Shown piece after piece: positions 16,250-23,994 of a stretch of DNA of 64,000 nucleotides. The stretch comes from Streptomyces hyderabadensis (GTDB taxonomy: Bacteria; Actinomycetota; Actinomycetes; Streptomycetales; Streptomycetaceae): NCBI RefSeq assembly GCF_020404845.1, contig NZ_JAIOJZ010000007.1:62001-126000 (forward strand). Direction: 5' to 3'. The notes beneath the pieces were generated by a model. It searched no databases and was not told where the DNA came from. It saw only the letters and a program-made list of their open reading frames with translations. The position numbers were made by a program, and so were the translations under genes. Position 1 is the first letter of the stretch. The number at the start of each line of letters is the position of its first letter.

Positions 16250-17215
16250 GTGCCGAAACTGTCCGTCGTCGTGCCCATGCACAATGTGGAATCCTTCGCC
16301 GAGAGCACTCTGAGAAGTCTCGCCAACAACGCGGACCCGGACTTCGAATTCCTGCTCGTCGACGACTGCTCCACGGATTCCACCCCGTGGTGGATCGACC
16401 GCTGGGCGGACGGGCGCACCGACACCCGGGTGATCCGGCACGAGACGAACCGGGGCATAGCGCAGGCCCGCAACAGCGGTATCGACGCGGCCCGGGGCGA
16501 CTTCGTCACCTTCCTCGACGGCGACGACTGGTACGGCCCCGGCTACCTGGCCGAACTGGTGTCCCGGGTGGAGGAGCTGGGCTGCGACTTCGCCCGCACC
16601 GACCATGTGCAGGCCACCGGCACCGAGCGGGTGATCCGGCGGCCCCCGGCGCCCGCGCGCGACATCGTGATGGACCCGCGCGACGGCATCGCGCCGCCGC
16701 ACATGGAGACGATGGTCGACTACCCCTTCGTCTGGGCGGGGATCTACCGGCGCCACCTCTTCGACGACGGCGGCATGCGCTTCGCGAGCGAACTGCGCAC
16801 CGCCGAGGACCGGTTGTGGATCTGGCGGCTGCACCTGAAGGCCGCCACGTACGCGTCGGTGGGACTGCACGGGGTGTTCTACCGGCGGGGCGTCGCCACC
16901 TCGCTCACCCAGATAAAGGACTCTCGGCAGCTGGACTTCATCCCGGCCTACGACATGCTGCTGAAGGAGCTGTCGGAGGACCGGGAGGCCGAGCGCTTCC
17001 TGCCCAAGGCGGTACGCACCTACTGCGCCATGATCGCCTTCCACCTCGGCAAGGTGGACGAGTACGAGTCCTCGGCGGCCCAGCGGCTCCGCCGGGAGGC
17101 GCGGGACGCGCTGCACCGCATGCCCCAGCACGTGCTGGAGGAGACCCTCCGGACCATCGACAGGACTCGCAGCAGGCTGCTCGGCCGCCTGCGTGACGGG
17201 CGGAAGGCTGCCTGA
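16250..17215 (+). CDS. GT2 glycosyltransferase, copy B
   Basis: 321-residue paralogue of 10146-11141 with the same landmarks: KLSVVVPMHNVESFAESTL, LLVDDCSTDST, FLDGDDWYGPGY, LRTAEDRLWIWRLH and a shared GVFYRRGVATSLTQIKDSRQ segment. GTG 16250 has GAGAGG 5 nt upstream. It is followed after only 3 nt by the second polysialyltransferase-like gene, repeating the pairing seen at 10146-12472. It probably adds a different sugar or linkage in the same polymer; specificity cannot be read from sequence. Confidence 0.92.
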   Translation: MPKLSVVVPMHNVESFAESTLRSLANNADPDFEFLLVDDCSTDSTPWWIDRWADGRTDTRVIRHETNRGIAQARNSGIDAARGDFVTFLDGDDWYGPGYLAELVSRVEELGCDFARTDHVQATGTERVIRRPPAPARDIVMDPRDGIAPPHMETMVDYPFVWAGIYRRHLFDDGGMRFASELRTAEDRLWIWRLHLKAATYASVGLHGVFYRRGVATSLTQIKDSRQLDFIPAYDMLLKELSEDREAERFLPKAVRTYCAMIAFHLGKVDEYESSAAQRLRREARDALHRMPQHVLEETLRTIDRTRSRLLGRLRDGRKAA

Positions 17216-17218
17216 TCC

Positions 17219-18574
17219 ATGCCCCACAAGACCCAGATCTTCCAGGTCTCCACGCTGTACGGCGCGGCCACCCTCGCCGCGGCGCTCGACGCCGGCCTGT
17301 TCGGGCCGCGCGACGGCGCCCGGCGCGTGCTGCTGGTCTCCAACAACGCGGCGATACCCGAGACCGCCCTGCGCCTGGACGAGATGCACGGGTACGGGCG
17401 AATATCCGGCCGGTTCGACGACGTGGTGTCGTGGAACGAGGCGATCCGCCCGCACCACCCCAGCGCCTGGGGCCCGCGGGGCAACGACGTGTCGCTGTGG
17501 CAGAAGGCCTTCCGGCTCGCCTGGGGCATCGGCGAGCGGGACCTGATCGAGCTGGCCGTCGAGTCGATCCAGGTCAACCCGGCCCGCGCGCTGGCGGCGA
17601 TCTTCTCCGAGGCGGCCCTGCACGTGTACGCCGACGGCCTGATGAGCTACGGCCCGACCCGCGAGAAGCTGCCGCTGACCCTCGCCCGCCGCATCCGCCG
17701 CCTGCTCCACCTCGACCTGATCCCCGGTCTGCGGCCGATGCTGCTCTCGGAGTTCGGCGTCGAGCCCGAGATCGTCCCCGACGCGGCGTTCCGCGCGGTG
17801 CTCGACGAGATCTCCCGGGAAGCGGCCGACGGCCCCGAACTGGCCCCCGTGGTACGGGAGAAGCCGACGGCCGTACTGCTCGGCCAGTACCTGGCGGCGA
17901 TCAACGTCCTCACCGCGCAGGAGGAGGAGGACCTGCACGTCCGGATGCTGACCGGGGCCGCGCGGGCCGGGCACCGTTCCGTGGTCTTCAAGCCCCACCC
18001 GACGGCGCCCGCCGGCTACACGGCGGCCCTGAGCAAGGCGGCGGCGGACGCGGGCGTGCGGCTCACGGTGCTGGACGCGCCCCTGCTGGCCGAGACCCTG
18101 TACGACCACTGCGCCCCGGAGCTGGTCGTCGGCTGCTTCTCGACGGCGATGGTGACCGCCTCCGCCTACTACCGGGTGCCCGTCGCCCGGGTCGGAACCG
18201 CGCTGGTGATGGAGCGGCTCAAGCCGTACCCGAACAGCAACCGGGTGCCGCTGGCCGTCGTGGACCACCTGGTGCCCGACCTGGAGGGCGGCCGGGAGCC
18301 GGCGCTCGTCGGCGCGGCGCCCGAGTCCCTGTCGCCGCTGGTGCGGGCCATCGGCTTCTGCATGCAGCCCAAGACCTACCCGGAGCTGCGCAGGCCGACG
18401 GAGGAGTGGCTGCGCGGCCACCTCTCCGCCACCCCCGGGTACTACTTCCCCGAGCTGCGGCTGACCGAGCTGGGCCTGCCCGGCAGCCGCCCGCAGCTGC
18501 GCGCGAAGCTCCAGGTGCGGCGGGCCAGGCGCGTGGTGCGCCGGGCGGTGCGGCGCGGTGCCGGGAGGAAGTGA
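17219..18574 (+). CDS. polysialyltransferase-family protein, copy B
   Basis: 451-residue paralogue of 11138-12472, with HVYADGLMSYGPTREK (D-G motif), VVFKPHPTAPAGY (HP motif) and VGCFSTAMVTASAYY (ST motif), and the same long conserved DDVVSWNEAIR opening. The C-terminus is again very basic (RRARRVVRRAVRRGAG). It differs from copy A mainly in the region after the D-G motif, so a different acceptor is plausible. It ends the plus-strand glycosylation genes and is followed by a strong terminator. Confidence 0.88.
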   Translation: MPHKTQIFQVSTLYGAATLAAALDAGLFGPRDGARRVLLVSNNAAIPETALRLDEMHGYGRISGRFDDVVSWNEAIRPHHPSAWGPRGNDVSLWQKAFRLAWGIGERDLIELAVESIQVNPARALAAIFSEAALHVYADGLMSYGPTREKLPLTLARRIRRLLHLDLIPGLRPMLLSEFGVEPEIVPDAAFRAVLDEISREAADGPELAPVVREKPTAVLLGQYLAAINVLTAQEEEDLHVRMLTGAARAGHRSVVFKPHPTAPAGYTAALSKAAADAGVRLTVLDAPLLAETLYDHCAPELVVGCFSTAMVTASAYYRVPVARVGTALVMERLKPYPNSNRVPLAVVDHLVPDLEGGREPALVGAAPESLSPLVRAIGFCMQPKTYPELRRPTEEWLRGHLSATPGYYFPELRLTELGLPGSRPQLRAKLQVRRARRVVRRAVRRGAGRK

Positions 18575-18589
18575 GCGGGCCGGGCGGGA

Positions 18590-18629
18590 ACGCCGGAGCC
18601 CCCCGCCCTGGCGGCGGGGGCTCCGGCGT
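18590..18629. terminator. bidirectional hairpin between convergent genes
   Basis: Arms built on cgccggag...ctccggcg with a C-rich/G-rich inner stem and one bulged C, between the stop at 18574 (+) and the stop at 18651 (-). It can serve both transcripts. Confidence 0.8.
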
Positions 18630-18650
18630 CCTCGTGCTCGTCCCGACGGC

Positions 18651-19724
18651 TCAGCCGAGCCAGCGGCCCAGCCGCAGCCGCGTCCACAGCAGGGCGGCGG
18701 CGAACGAGAGCACGACCGTGACGGCCGTCAGACCGGCGAGGGCGCCCGCGGCGCCCGCCCAGCCCGCGTCCGCCGACACCAGCCGCGGGGCGAGCGCCTC
18801 CAGGAACAGCAGGTGGACCAGGTAGGCGCCGAAGGAGGCCCCGGCGAGCCTGCCGAGGAGCGGCCGGAACCGCCCGGGCACCCTGATCCGGTCGAGCGCC
18901 ATGAGCAGGGTGCCGGCGAGCAGCGCCACGGCCACGGAGGCGTACGGGCTCGGGAAGTGCACCCGGTGCTCGTAGGCGGCGACCGCGGCCCACGCGCACA
19001 GCCCGCCGCCCAGCCACAGCAGGCGTCGGCGGCGGCCCGCGACCGCGGATCCGGGCAGCGACAGCAGCACGGCCCCGGCGACGGCGTAGGCGATCTGGTA
19101 GACGCCGAACTGCCAGGCGAAGGGCGGCACACGGACGTCGAAGAGGCGCCCCAGGTCGCCCAGGAGGGTCGGCGCGAGCGCCAGGCCGAGCAGCGCGGCG
19201 CCCGCGCCCCAGGGCCGCTTGCCGTTGCGGACCAGGACGGCCACCGACAGCAGCAGGATCACGGGGACGTAGGCGTACAGGTACCAGAGGTGGAAGGCGG
19301 GCTGCACCGAGCCGAACACCGCGTCCCGGGCGAGGTCGCGGGTGGGGTCGGTGTTGGCGTCCCGGATCCAGTCCCACAGCAGGTAGAGGGCGGTCCACAC
19401 GGCGAGCGGCACGAGGATGCGGGTGAGCCGCTTGCGGACCTGCCGGCCGTCGCGGGGCGGGGCCCCGCTGAGCACGACCCAGCCGGCGATCGCGAAGAAC
19501 AGGGGTACGGCGCACCGGCTCAGCGCGTCCCCGGCGAGCGCGGTCCAGTAGACGGGCCCGCCCTCCGAGGGGGTGCGGTCCACGGCCTTCATGAGTTCGC
19601 CCGCGGCGTGGCAGACGATGACGCCGACCGAGGCCAGGACCCGCAGCAGGTCGATGTCGTACCGGTGCTCCCCGCGGGGACGCGCCGCCTTCTCCCCGGC
19701 GAGGACGGGGACGGTGGGGCGCAC
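18651..19724 (-). CDS. membrane acyltransferase (acyltransferase 3 family)
   Basis: Integral membrane O-acyltransferase, 357 residues with about ten hydrophobic segments. The opening YDIDLLRVLASVGVIVCHAAGE carries the catalytic His of the family, and PLFFAIAGWVVLSG is the second typical segment. It may O-acetylate the surface polymer built by the neighbouring transferases (inference). GTG 19724 is the conventional start, but an in-frame ATC at 19757 has GGAG 9 nt upstream and would give a longer N-terminus beginning with residues AAEPLTAAES after the start. The gene is convergent with the plus-strand glycosylation genes. Confidence 0.88.
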   Translation of the reverse strand: MRPTVPVLAGEKAARPRGEHRYDIDLLRVLASVGVIVCHAAGELMKAVDRTPSEGGPVYWTALAGDALSRCAVPLFFAIAGWVVLSGAPPRDGRQVRKRLTRILVPLAVWTALYLLWDWIRDANTDPTRDLARDAVFGSVQPAFHLWYLYAYVPVILLLSVAVLVRNGKRPWGAGAALLGLALAPTLLGDLGRLFDVRVPPFAWQFGVYQIAYAVAGAVLLSLPGSAVAGRRRRLLWLGGGLCAWAAVAAYEHRVHFPSPYASVAVALLAGTLLMALDRIRVPGRFRPLLGRLAGASFGAYLVHLLFLEALAPRLVSADAGWAGAAGALAGLTAVTVVLSFAAALLWTRLRLGRWLG

Positions 19725-20116
19725 GGACTCGGCGGCGGTCAGGGGCTCGGCGGCGATGGGTGGTCACTCCCGGGTTGGACGCGCGGGCCGGGCGCTGGGG
19801 GCCGGGCCGGAGGATCGGGATGCCCGCGTCGTGCGCCCCCGCGACCGGGGCGCGCGCCGGGCACGTCGACGCAGGCTATGAGAACGCCGTGAGCGCCGAA
19901 AGCGGCGCGGGATGAACTTCGGCGACCTGTGGGTGACCTTCCGGTGAACACCGGGGTCCTCCACCGTCCGGCCGTCCGGCGTTCCGCAGAAGTTTGCCTC
20001 CTGGTCCGTTCGGACGCTCCTGCTCGGGGAGGGACATCCCTAACCTGGCCCCACCCACCCCACTGGCGTTCCACGTACCCACGTTCACCTCTGTGACGGA
20101 TCGAGGTCGTTGACCC
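19725..20116. other. 392-bp divergent intergenic region
   Basis: No gene seen. It must hold the promoters for the minus-strand acyltransferase and the plus-strand methyltransferase. I see no clear operator, riboswitch or repeat; short inverted pieces such as ccggtgaacaccgg near 19940 are weak. Confidence 0.6.
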
Positions 20117-21025
20117 ATGAACAGCCGCACCCTTCTCCGCAGTTCGGCCTCCCGGCGCCTGCTGCGTCCCGTGGCCGATCTCATCGATCAGCGCATCGAG
20201 CGACGGATCCGCGCGGCCGACGCCCGGCGGCCGGTACCGGACACCGACGCGGTCGAGAAGCAGCGGCTCACCTTCGAACTGCTCGTGGGCGCGTCCGGGC
20301 GGGGCCTGTCCCGAATGGTGGCCAAGGGCTCCCTGGACCGGCTGCACCGCGAGGTCGCGGCCCTGACCGGGGACCGCGGCGCGGCGGAGCGCAACGTCGC
20401 CACCGCCTACCGCCTCCTGATCGCGCTGGAGTCGCTGGGCGTGGGCCGGGTGGCGGGCGGCACCATGAACATCTGCGGCAAGCTCGGCACCATCCCCCTG
20501 CTCGATCCGCCGAACGACGAGATCCTGGAGATAGGCACGCTGTACGGCATGTTCTCCACCGGGCTGATCCGGATGATGGAGCGCGACGGCCGCAGCCCGC
20601 GCCTGACCATCGTGGACCCGTTCGCCGGCGTCCAGCTCCAGCCCGGCACCACGGTGCGCCCCGACCCGACGGGCACCCCGGTCGCCGAGGACGCGGTGCG
20701 CACCAACCTCGCCCTGGCCGGTCCGGCCGGCGTCGCGGCCCGCGTCCAGCAGGGTTTCTCCGAGGACCCCGGCACCCGTGCGGCCGTCTCGGACCGCTCC
20801 TACGGCGTGATCGTGGTCGACGGCGACCACTCGGCGAAGGGGGTGCGCCAGGACCTCCAGTGGGCCGAGGAGATCGCCGCGCCCGGCGCGGTCGTCGTCC
20901 TGGACGACTTCGGGGACCCGAGCTGGCCGGGCATCAAGGAAGCCCTCGACGAGCACCTGAAGGACGACACCCGCTTCACCTACCTCGGCAAGGCGGCCCA
21001 CTCCGCCTTCCTGCGGGCGGCCTGA
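20117..21025 (+). CDS. class I SAM-dependent methyltransferase A
   Basis: 302 residues, methyltransferase-24/TylF-like fold. The SAM-binding strand is EILEIGTLYGMFSTGL, followed by LTIVDPFAGV, GVIVVDGDHSAKGVRQDL and VVVLDDFGDPSWPG; the acidic pairs fit a divalent-metal-dependent O-methyltransferase. The N-terminal 100 residues are a helical region of unknown role. It lies in the nonulosonate locus beside acyltransferases, so O-methylation of a polymer sugar is a reasonable guess, supported by reports of 9-O-methyl Kdn in Streptomyces teichulosonic acids as I remember them. No substrate evidence in the sequence. Confidence 0.82.
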   Translation: MNSRTLLRSSASRRLLRPVADLIDQRIERRIRAADARRPVPDTDAVEKQRLTFELLVGASGRGLSRMVAKGSLDRLHREVAALTGDRGAAERNVATAYRLLIALESLGVGRVAGGTMNICGKLGTIPLLDPPNDEILEIGTLYGMFSTGLIRMMERDGRSPRLTIVDPFAGVQLQPGTTVRPDPTGTPVAEDAVRTNLALAGPAGVAARVQQGFSEDPGTRAAVSDRSYGVIVVDGDHSAKGVRQDLQWAEEIAAPGAVVVLDDFGDPSWPGIKEALDEHLKDDTRFTYLGKAAHSAFLRAA

Positions 21026-21065
21026 GCACCGAGGGAACAGTGGTACGGCCGAAGGAGCGGAGCGA

Positions 21066-22208
21066 GTGACCGAGGCGGTCGTGAGCGCGCCGGTGGCGCC
21101 TCCCGTCGCAGACACCTCCCGCGCGCCCGGGCGGGCGCCGCGGGCGAAGGGCGCCCCCGGGCGGCTGCGCGCCCTGGACGGGCTGCGGCTGGTGGCCGCG
21201 CTGATGGTGGCGGCGTACCACTACGGCGGACGCGGCGGGGCGGTGGCCGATGCCTGGGGCAGTTCACCGGCCCGTCAGTTCCCGACGCTGCACACCCTGT
21301 TCGCCTACGGCTGCCTCGGGGTGCAGATCTTCTTCGTGATCAGCGGGTTCGTGATCTGCATGAGCGGCTGGGGACGTTCGCTGACGTCGTTCTCCGCCTC
21401 CCGCGCGGCCCGGCTGCTGCCCGCCTACTGGGTGGCGGTCGTCCTGGTCACGGCGGTGTTCGCGCTGCCGGTGGTGGCCTACGACGCGGTGTCGCCGAGC
21501 GACGCGCTGGTCAACCTGACCATGCTCCAGCAGCCGCTGGGCGCGGACCGGGTGCTGGGCGTGTGCTGGACGCTGTGGGTGGAGGTCCGCTTCTACGCGC
21601 TGTTCGCGCTGTGTGTGGTGCTGCCCGGGGCGAGCCGCGGGCGGGTCGTGCTGTTCTGCGCCGGCTGGCTGCTGGCGTCGGCACTCGCGCAGGCCGCCCA
21701 CGAGCCGCTGCTCGACCTGGTGCTGATGCCGGAGTACGCGCCGTTCTTCGTCGGCGGCATCGGCCTGTACCTCCTCCACCGCGACCGGCGGGACGCCCAC
21801 GCCTGGGGCATCGTGGCGGCCGGTTTCCTCGTGGGGCAGCACCACGCGGTGCGCGAGCTGTGGAACGCCGCCGACCCGCACGCTTTCGCCCACCGCACCG
21901 CTCTCGGCATCGTCCTGGTCGTCGCGCTCGGCTTCGCGGCGGTCGGGGCGGTGGCGCTCGGCCTGCTGGACCGGGTGAACTGGCGGGGACTGACCGTGGC
22001 CGGGGCGCTGACGTACCCGTTCTACCTGGTCCACGAGCACCTGGGCTGGGTGGTGATCCACGTCCTGCACCGCGGCCTGCGGGTGCCGGCGGCGGCGACC
22101 TTCGCGCTAACGGCCGCCGCGATGCTGGCCCTGGCGTGGGTGCTGCACCGGTACGTGGAACGGCCGCTGACGCCGTGGCTGCGTACGGTGCTGACGCGGA
22201 CACGTTGA
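21066..22208 (+). CDS. OafA/YrhL-type membrane acyltransferase
   Basis: 380 residues with about ten membrane segments. It starts its catalytic domain with LRALDGLRLVAALMVAAYHY, the family signature with the active-site His, then GCLGVQIFFVISGFVI and RAARLLPAYW, all diagnostic of acyltransferase 3. GTG 21066 has AAGGAG 8 nt upstream. It is 40 bp after methyltransferase A and probably co-transcribed. It likely O-acylates a surface glycan; it is the second such enzyme in the locus. Confidence 0.9.
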   Translation: MTEAVVSAPVAPPVADTSRAPGRAPRAKGAPGRLRALDGLRLVAALMVAAYHYGGRGGAVADAWGSSPARQFPTLHTLFAYGCLGVQIFFVISGFVICMSGWGRSLTSFSASRAARLLPAYWVAVVLVTAVFALPVVAYDAVSPSDALVNLTMLQQPLGADRVLGVCWTLWVEVRFYALFALCVVLPGASRGRVVLFCAGWLLASALAQAAHEPLLDLVLMPEYAPFFVGGIGLYLLHRDRRDAHAWGIVAAGFLVGQHHAVRELWNAADPHAFAHRTALGIVLVVALGFAAVGAVALGLLDRVNWRGLTVAGALTYPFYLVHEHLGWVVIHVLHRGLRVPAAATFALTAAAMLALAWVLHRYVERPLTPWLRTVLTRTR

Positions 22209-22266
22209 GCGATTCGTGCGATTTTCCGACCGTCGGATCGCGCGTGCCCCCTCCCTTTCCGGCGCC

Positions 22267-22280
22267 GAGGATGCATCCTC
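22267..22280. repeat. perfect 14-bp palindrome before methyltransferase B
   Basis: gaggatgcatcctc is its own reverse complement and ends 5 nt before the ATG at 22286. It contains the only GAGG that could serve as ribosome-binding site, so it could be an operator or could mask translation. Confidence 0.45.
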
Positions 22281-22285
22281 GCCTC

Positions 22286-23287
22286 ATGGCCACTGCGCAA
22301 GAGACGCACGAGTACCCCGGTGAGCTGAACGACGTCCCCGGCTGGTTCTGGCCGCTCGACCAGGTGCTGTTCTCCTGGTTCCTGGAGCGGCAGGAGCGGC
22401 TGGACACCCGCGGCGACCTGCTGGAACTGGGCGCCTACCTGGGCAAGAGCGCGATCCTGCTCGGGCACCGGCTGCGGGACGGCGAGACGCTCACCGTCTG
22501 CGACCTGTTCGGGGCCGAGCCCCCGGACGCGGCCAACCGGGCGGAGGCGGCCAAGTCGTACTCCTCGCTCACCCGCCAGGCCTTCGAACGGAACTACCTC
22601 TCTTTCCACGACACCCTGCCGACGATCATCCAGGCACCCAGCTCCGCGGTGGTCGACGAGGTCGCGCCGGGCAGCTGCCGCTTCGTCCACATCGACGCCT
22701 CGCACCTGTACGAGCACGTCGAGGGCGACATCGGCGCGGCCAGGGAGCTGCTGGGGCCCGACGGCATCGTCGTCCTGGACGACTTCCGCAGCGAGCACAC
22801 CCCCGGCGTCGCCGTCGCGGCCTGGGAGGCGGTGCTCAACCGCGGGCTGCGCCCGGTCTGCCTGAGCACCCAGAAGCTGTACGGCACCTGGGGCGATCCG
22901 GAGCCGGTGCGCGAGGAGCTGCTGGCGGCGCTGCGCGGGCGCGACGACATCTCCGTGACCGTGGAGCGGGCCGCCGGGCACCAGCTGGTGCGCACCCGCG
23001 CCAAGGGCAAGCGGCTGCGGCCGCCCTCGCTGCCGGCCTCCCGGCACCCGGCGCCCGGGCCGGTCCTCGGGGCGGGCCGGGCACAGGCCGCCGCGGCCGT
23101 GCCCGCCCCGGCCCCGCAGGCCCGCCCGGTGGCGCGGCCGGCCCGGCCGTCCACCCCGCGGGACCGCACCCGGCGGCTCGCCCTGGACCTGCTGCCACCG
23201 CTGGTCACGCGGGCGGTGCGCCGGTACCGGGCGGCGCGGCGGGCGGCGGCGGGCAGGGCCCCGGGGACGGCTCAGTCGAGGCCGTAG
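22286..23287 (+). CDS. class I SAM-dependent methyltransferase B
   Basis: 333 residues. The catalytic domain (about 1-240) shows LLELGAYLGKSAILLG, LTVCDLFGAEPPD, FVHIDASHLYEHVEGDI and GIVVLDDFRSEHTPG, the same fold and acidic metal-site pattern as methyltransferase A. The last 90 residues are Pro/Ala/Arg-rich and low complexity (APAPQARPVARPARP), an unusual basic tail. ATG 22286 is preferred; an in-frame ATG at 22271 lies inside the 14-bp palindrome. Its 3' end overlaps the convergent tetR gene by 16 bp. Probably a glycan O-methyltransferase by context. Confidence 0.8.
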   Translation: MATAQETHEYPGELNDVPGWFWPLDQVLFSWFLERQERLDTRGDLLELGAYLGKSAILLGHRLRDGETLTVCDLFGAEPPDAANRAEAAKSYSSLTRQAFERNYLSFHDTLPTIIQAPSSAVVDEVAPGSCRFVHIDASHLYEHVEGDIGAARELLGPDGIVVLDDFRSEHTPGVAVAAWEAVLNRGLRPVCLSTQKLYGTWGDPEPVREELLAALRGRDDISVTVERAAGHQLVRTRAKGKRLRPPSLPASRHPAPGPVLGAGRAQAAAAVPAPAPQARPVARPARPSTPRDRTRRLALDLLPPLVTRAVRRYRAARRAAAGRAPGTAQSRP

Positions 23288-23922
23288 GACGCCGCGACGC
23301 CCGCGATCACCAGGGCCAGCGACTCCTCGAAGTGCCGGTCGTAGTCCGTGAAGATCTCCGCGCCCGCCGCGGCCGTCAGGGGGTAGGCGGCCAGCAGGCG
23401 GGCGCGTTCGTCCACGTCGAAGCCCTCCCGGCGCTCGCCGGGCACGGGCTCGACGCCCTGTTCCTCGGTGACGAAACCGAGCGTGAACAGATACGTCGTG
23501 GTGGCCGCCCGGACCGCCTGGGCGAGGGTGAGCCCGGTGGCGGTGAGCAGCCTGAGGGTCTCCTCCATCTGCTCGGCGTGCACCGCGCCGGTGAAGCGTG
23601 AACCGCTGAACACCCTGGCGCCGTCGCGGTAGGCGAGCAGGGACGCGCGCAGCCCGCGGTTGGCCTTGAGCAGCCGCTCCCGCCAGGTGTCGGCCGGGTC
23701 GAGGGGGGTCCCGGCGACCATCCGCCGGTACATCTCGGTGGCCATCTCGTCGAGCAGCGCCTGCTTGTCCTTGAAGTGCCAGTAGAGGGCGGGCGCCTTG
23801 ACGTCCAGCTCCCGCGCGATGGTGCGCAGGGTCAGGCCGTCCAGACCGACCTCGTTCAGCAGCTTCAGCGCCGTGTCCGCGACCCGTCGGCGGTCGAGGG
23901 GGGCGCGTCGTTCCGTACTCAC
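23272..23922 (-). CDS. TetR-type repressor (TetR_C class II)
   Basis: 216 residues from GTG 23922. The DNA-binding domain is intact: RRVADTALKLLNEVGLDGLT, LRTIARELDVKAPALYWHFK. The C-terminal part matches tetracycline-repressor-like ligand domains (RVFSGSRFTGAVHAEQMEETL). It is divergent from the FAD monooxygenase gene, and the 72-bp gap holds two palindromes with arms CTTAAC/GTTAAG, so it most likely represses both genes and is relieved by the monooxygenase's substrate. No Shine-Dalgarno precedes GTG 23922; an upstream start would read through the operator, so I rejected it. Confidence 0.88.
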   Translation of the reverse strand: MSTERRAPLDRRRVADTALKLLNEVGLDGLTLRTIARELDVKAPALYWHFKDKQALLDEMATEMYRRMVAGTPLDPADTWRERLLKANRGLRASLLAYRDGARVFSGSRFTGAVHAEQMEETLRLLTATGLTLAQAVRAATTTYLFTLGFVTEEQGVEPVPGERREGFDVDERARLLAAYPLTAAAGAEIFTDYDRHFEESLALVIAGVAASYGLD

Positions 23923-23931
23923 ACTTGACAG

Positions 23932-23946
23932 CTTAACGACGTTAAG
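23932..23946. promoter_or_regulatory. TetR operator 1 (CTTAAC-N3-GTTAAG)
   Basis: Perfect 15-bp palindrome CTTAACGACGTTAAG, 10 bp upstream of the tetR start. Same arms as operator 2; centres are 38 bp apart. Confidence 0.8.
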
Positions 23947-23969
23947 GCCATCCTCGAACCCGGACGGCA

Positions 23970-23984
23970 CTTAACAAAGTTAAG
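23970..23984. promoter_or_regulatory. TetR operator 2 overlapping the monooxygenase RBS
   Basis: CTTAACAAAGTTAAG; its right arm runs into the AAGGAG ribosome-binding site of the monooxygenase gene. A repressor bound here would block transcription into that gene. Confidence 0.8.
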
Positions 23985-23994
23985 GAGACTTGTC

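Noticed and set aside
18442..19767. GTG 19767 with a nearby GGAG opening a long frame over the acyltransferase gene
   Set aside because: The product is Arg/Pro-rich shadow sequence; the GGAG more likely serves the in-frame ATC at 19757.
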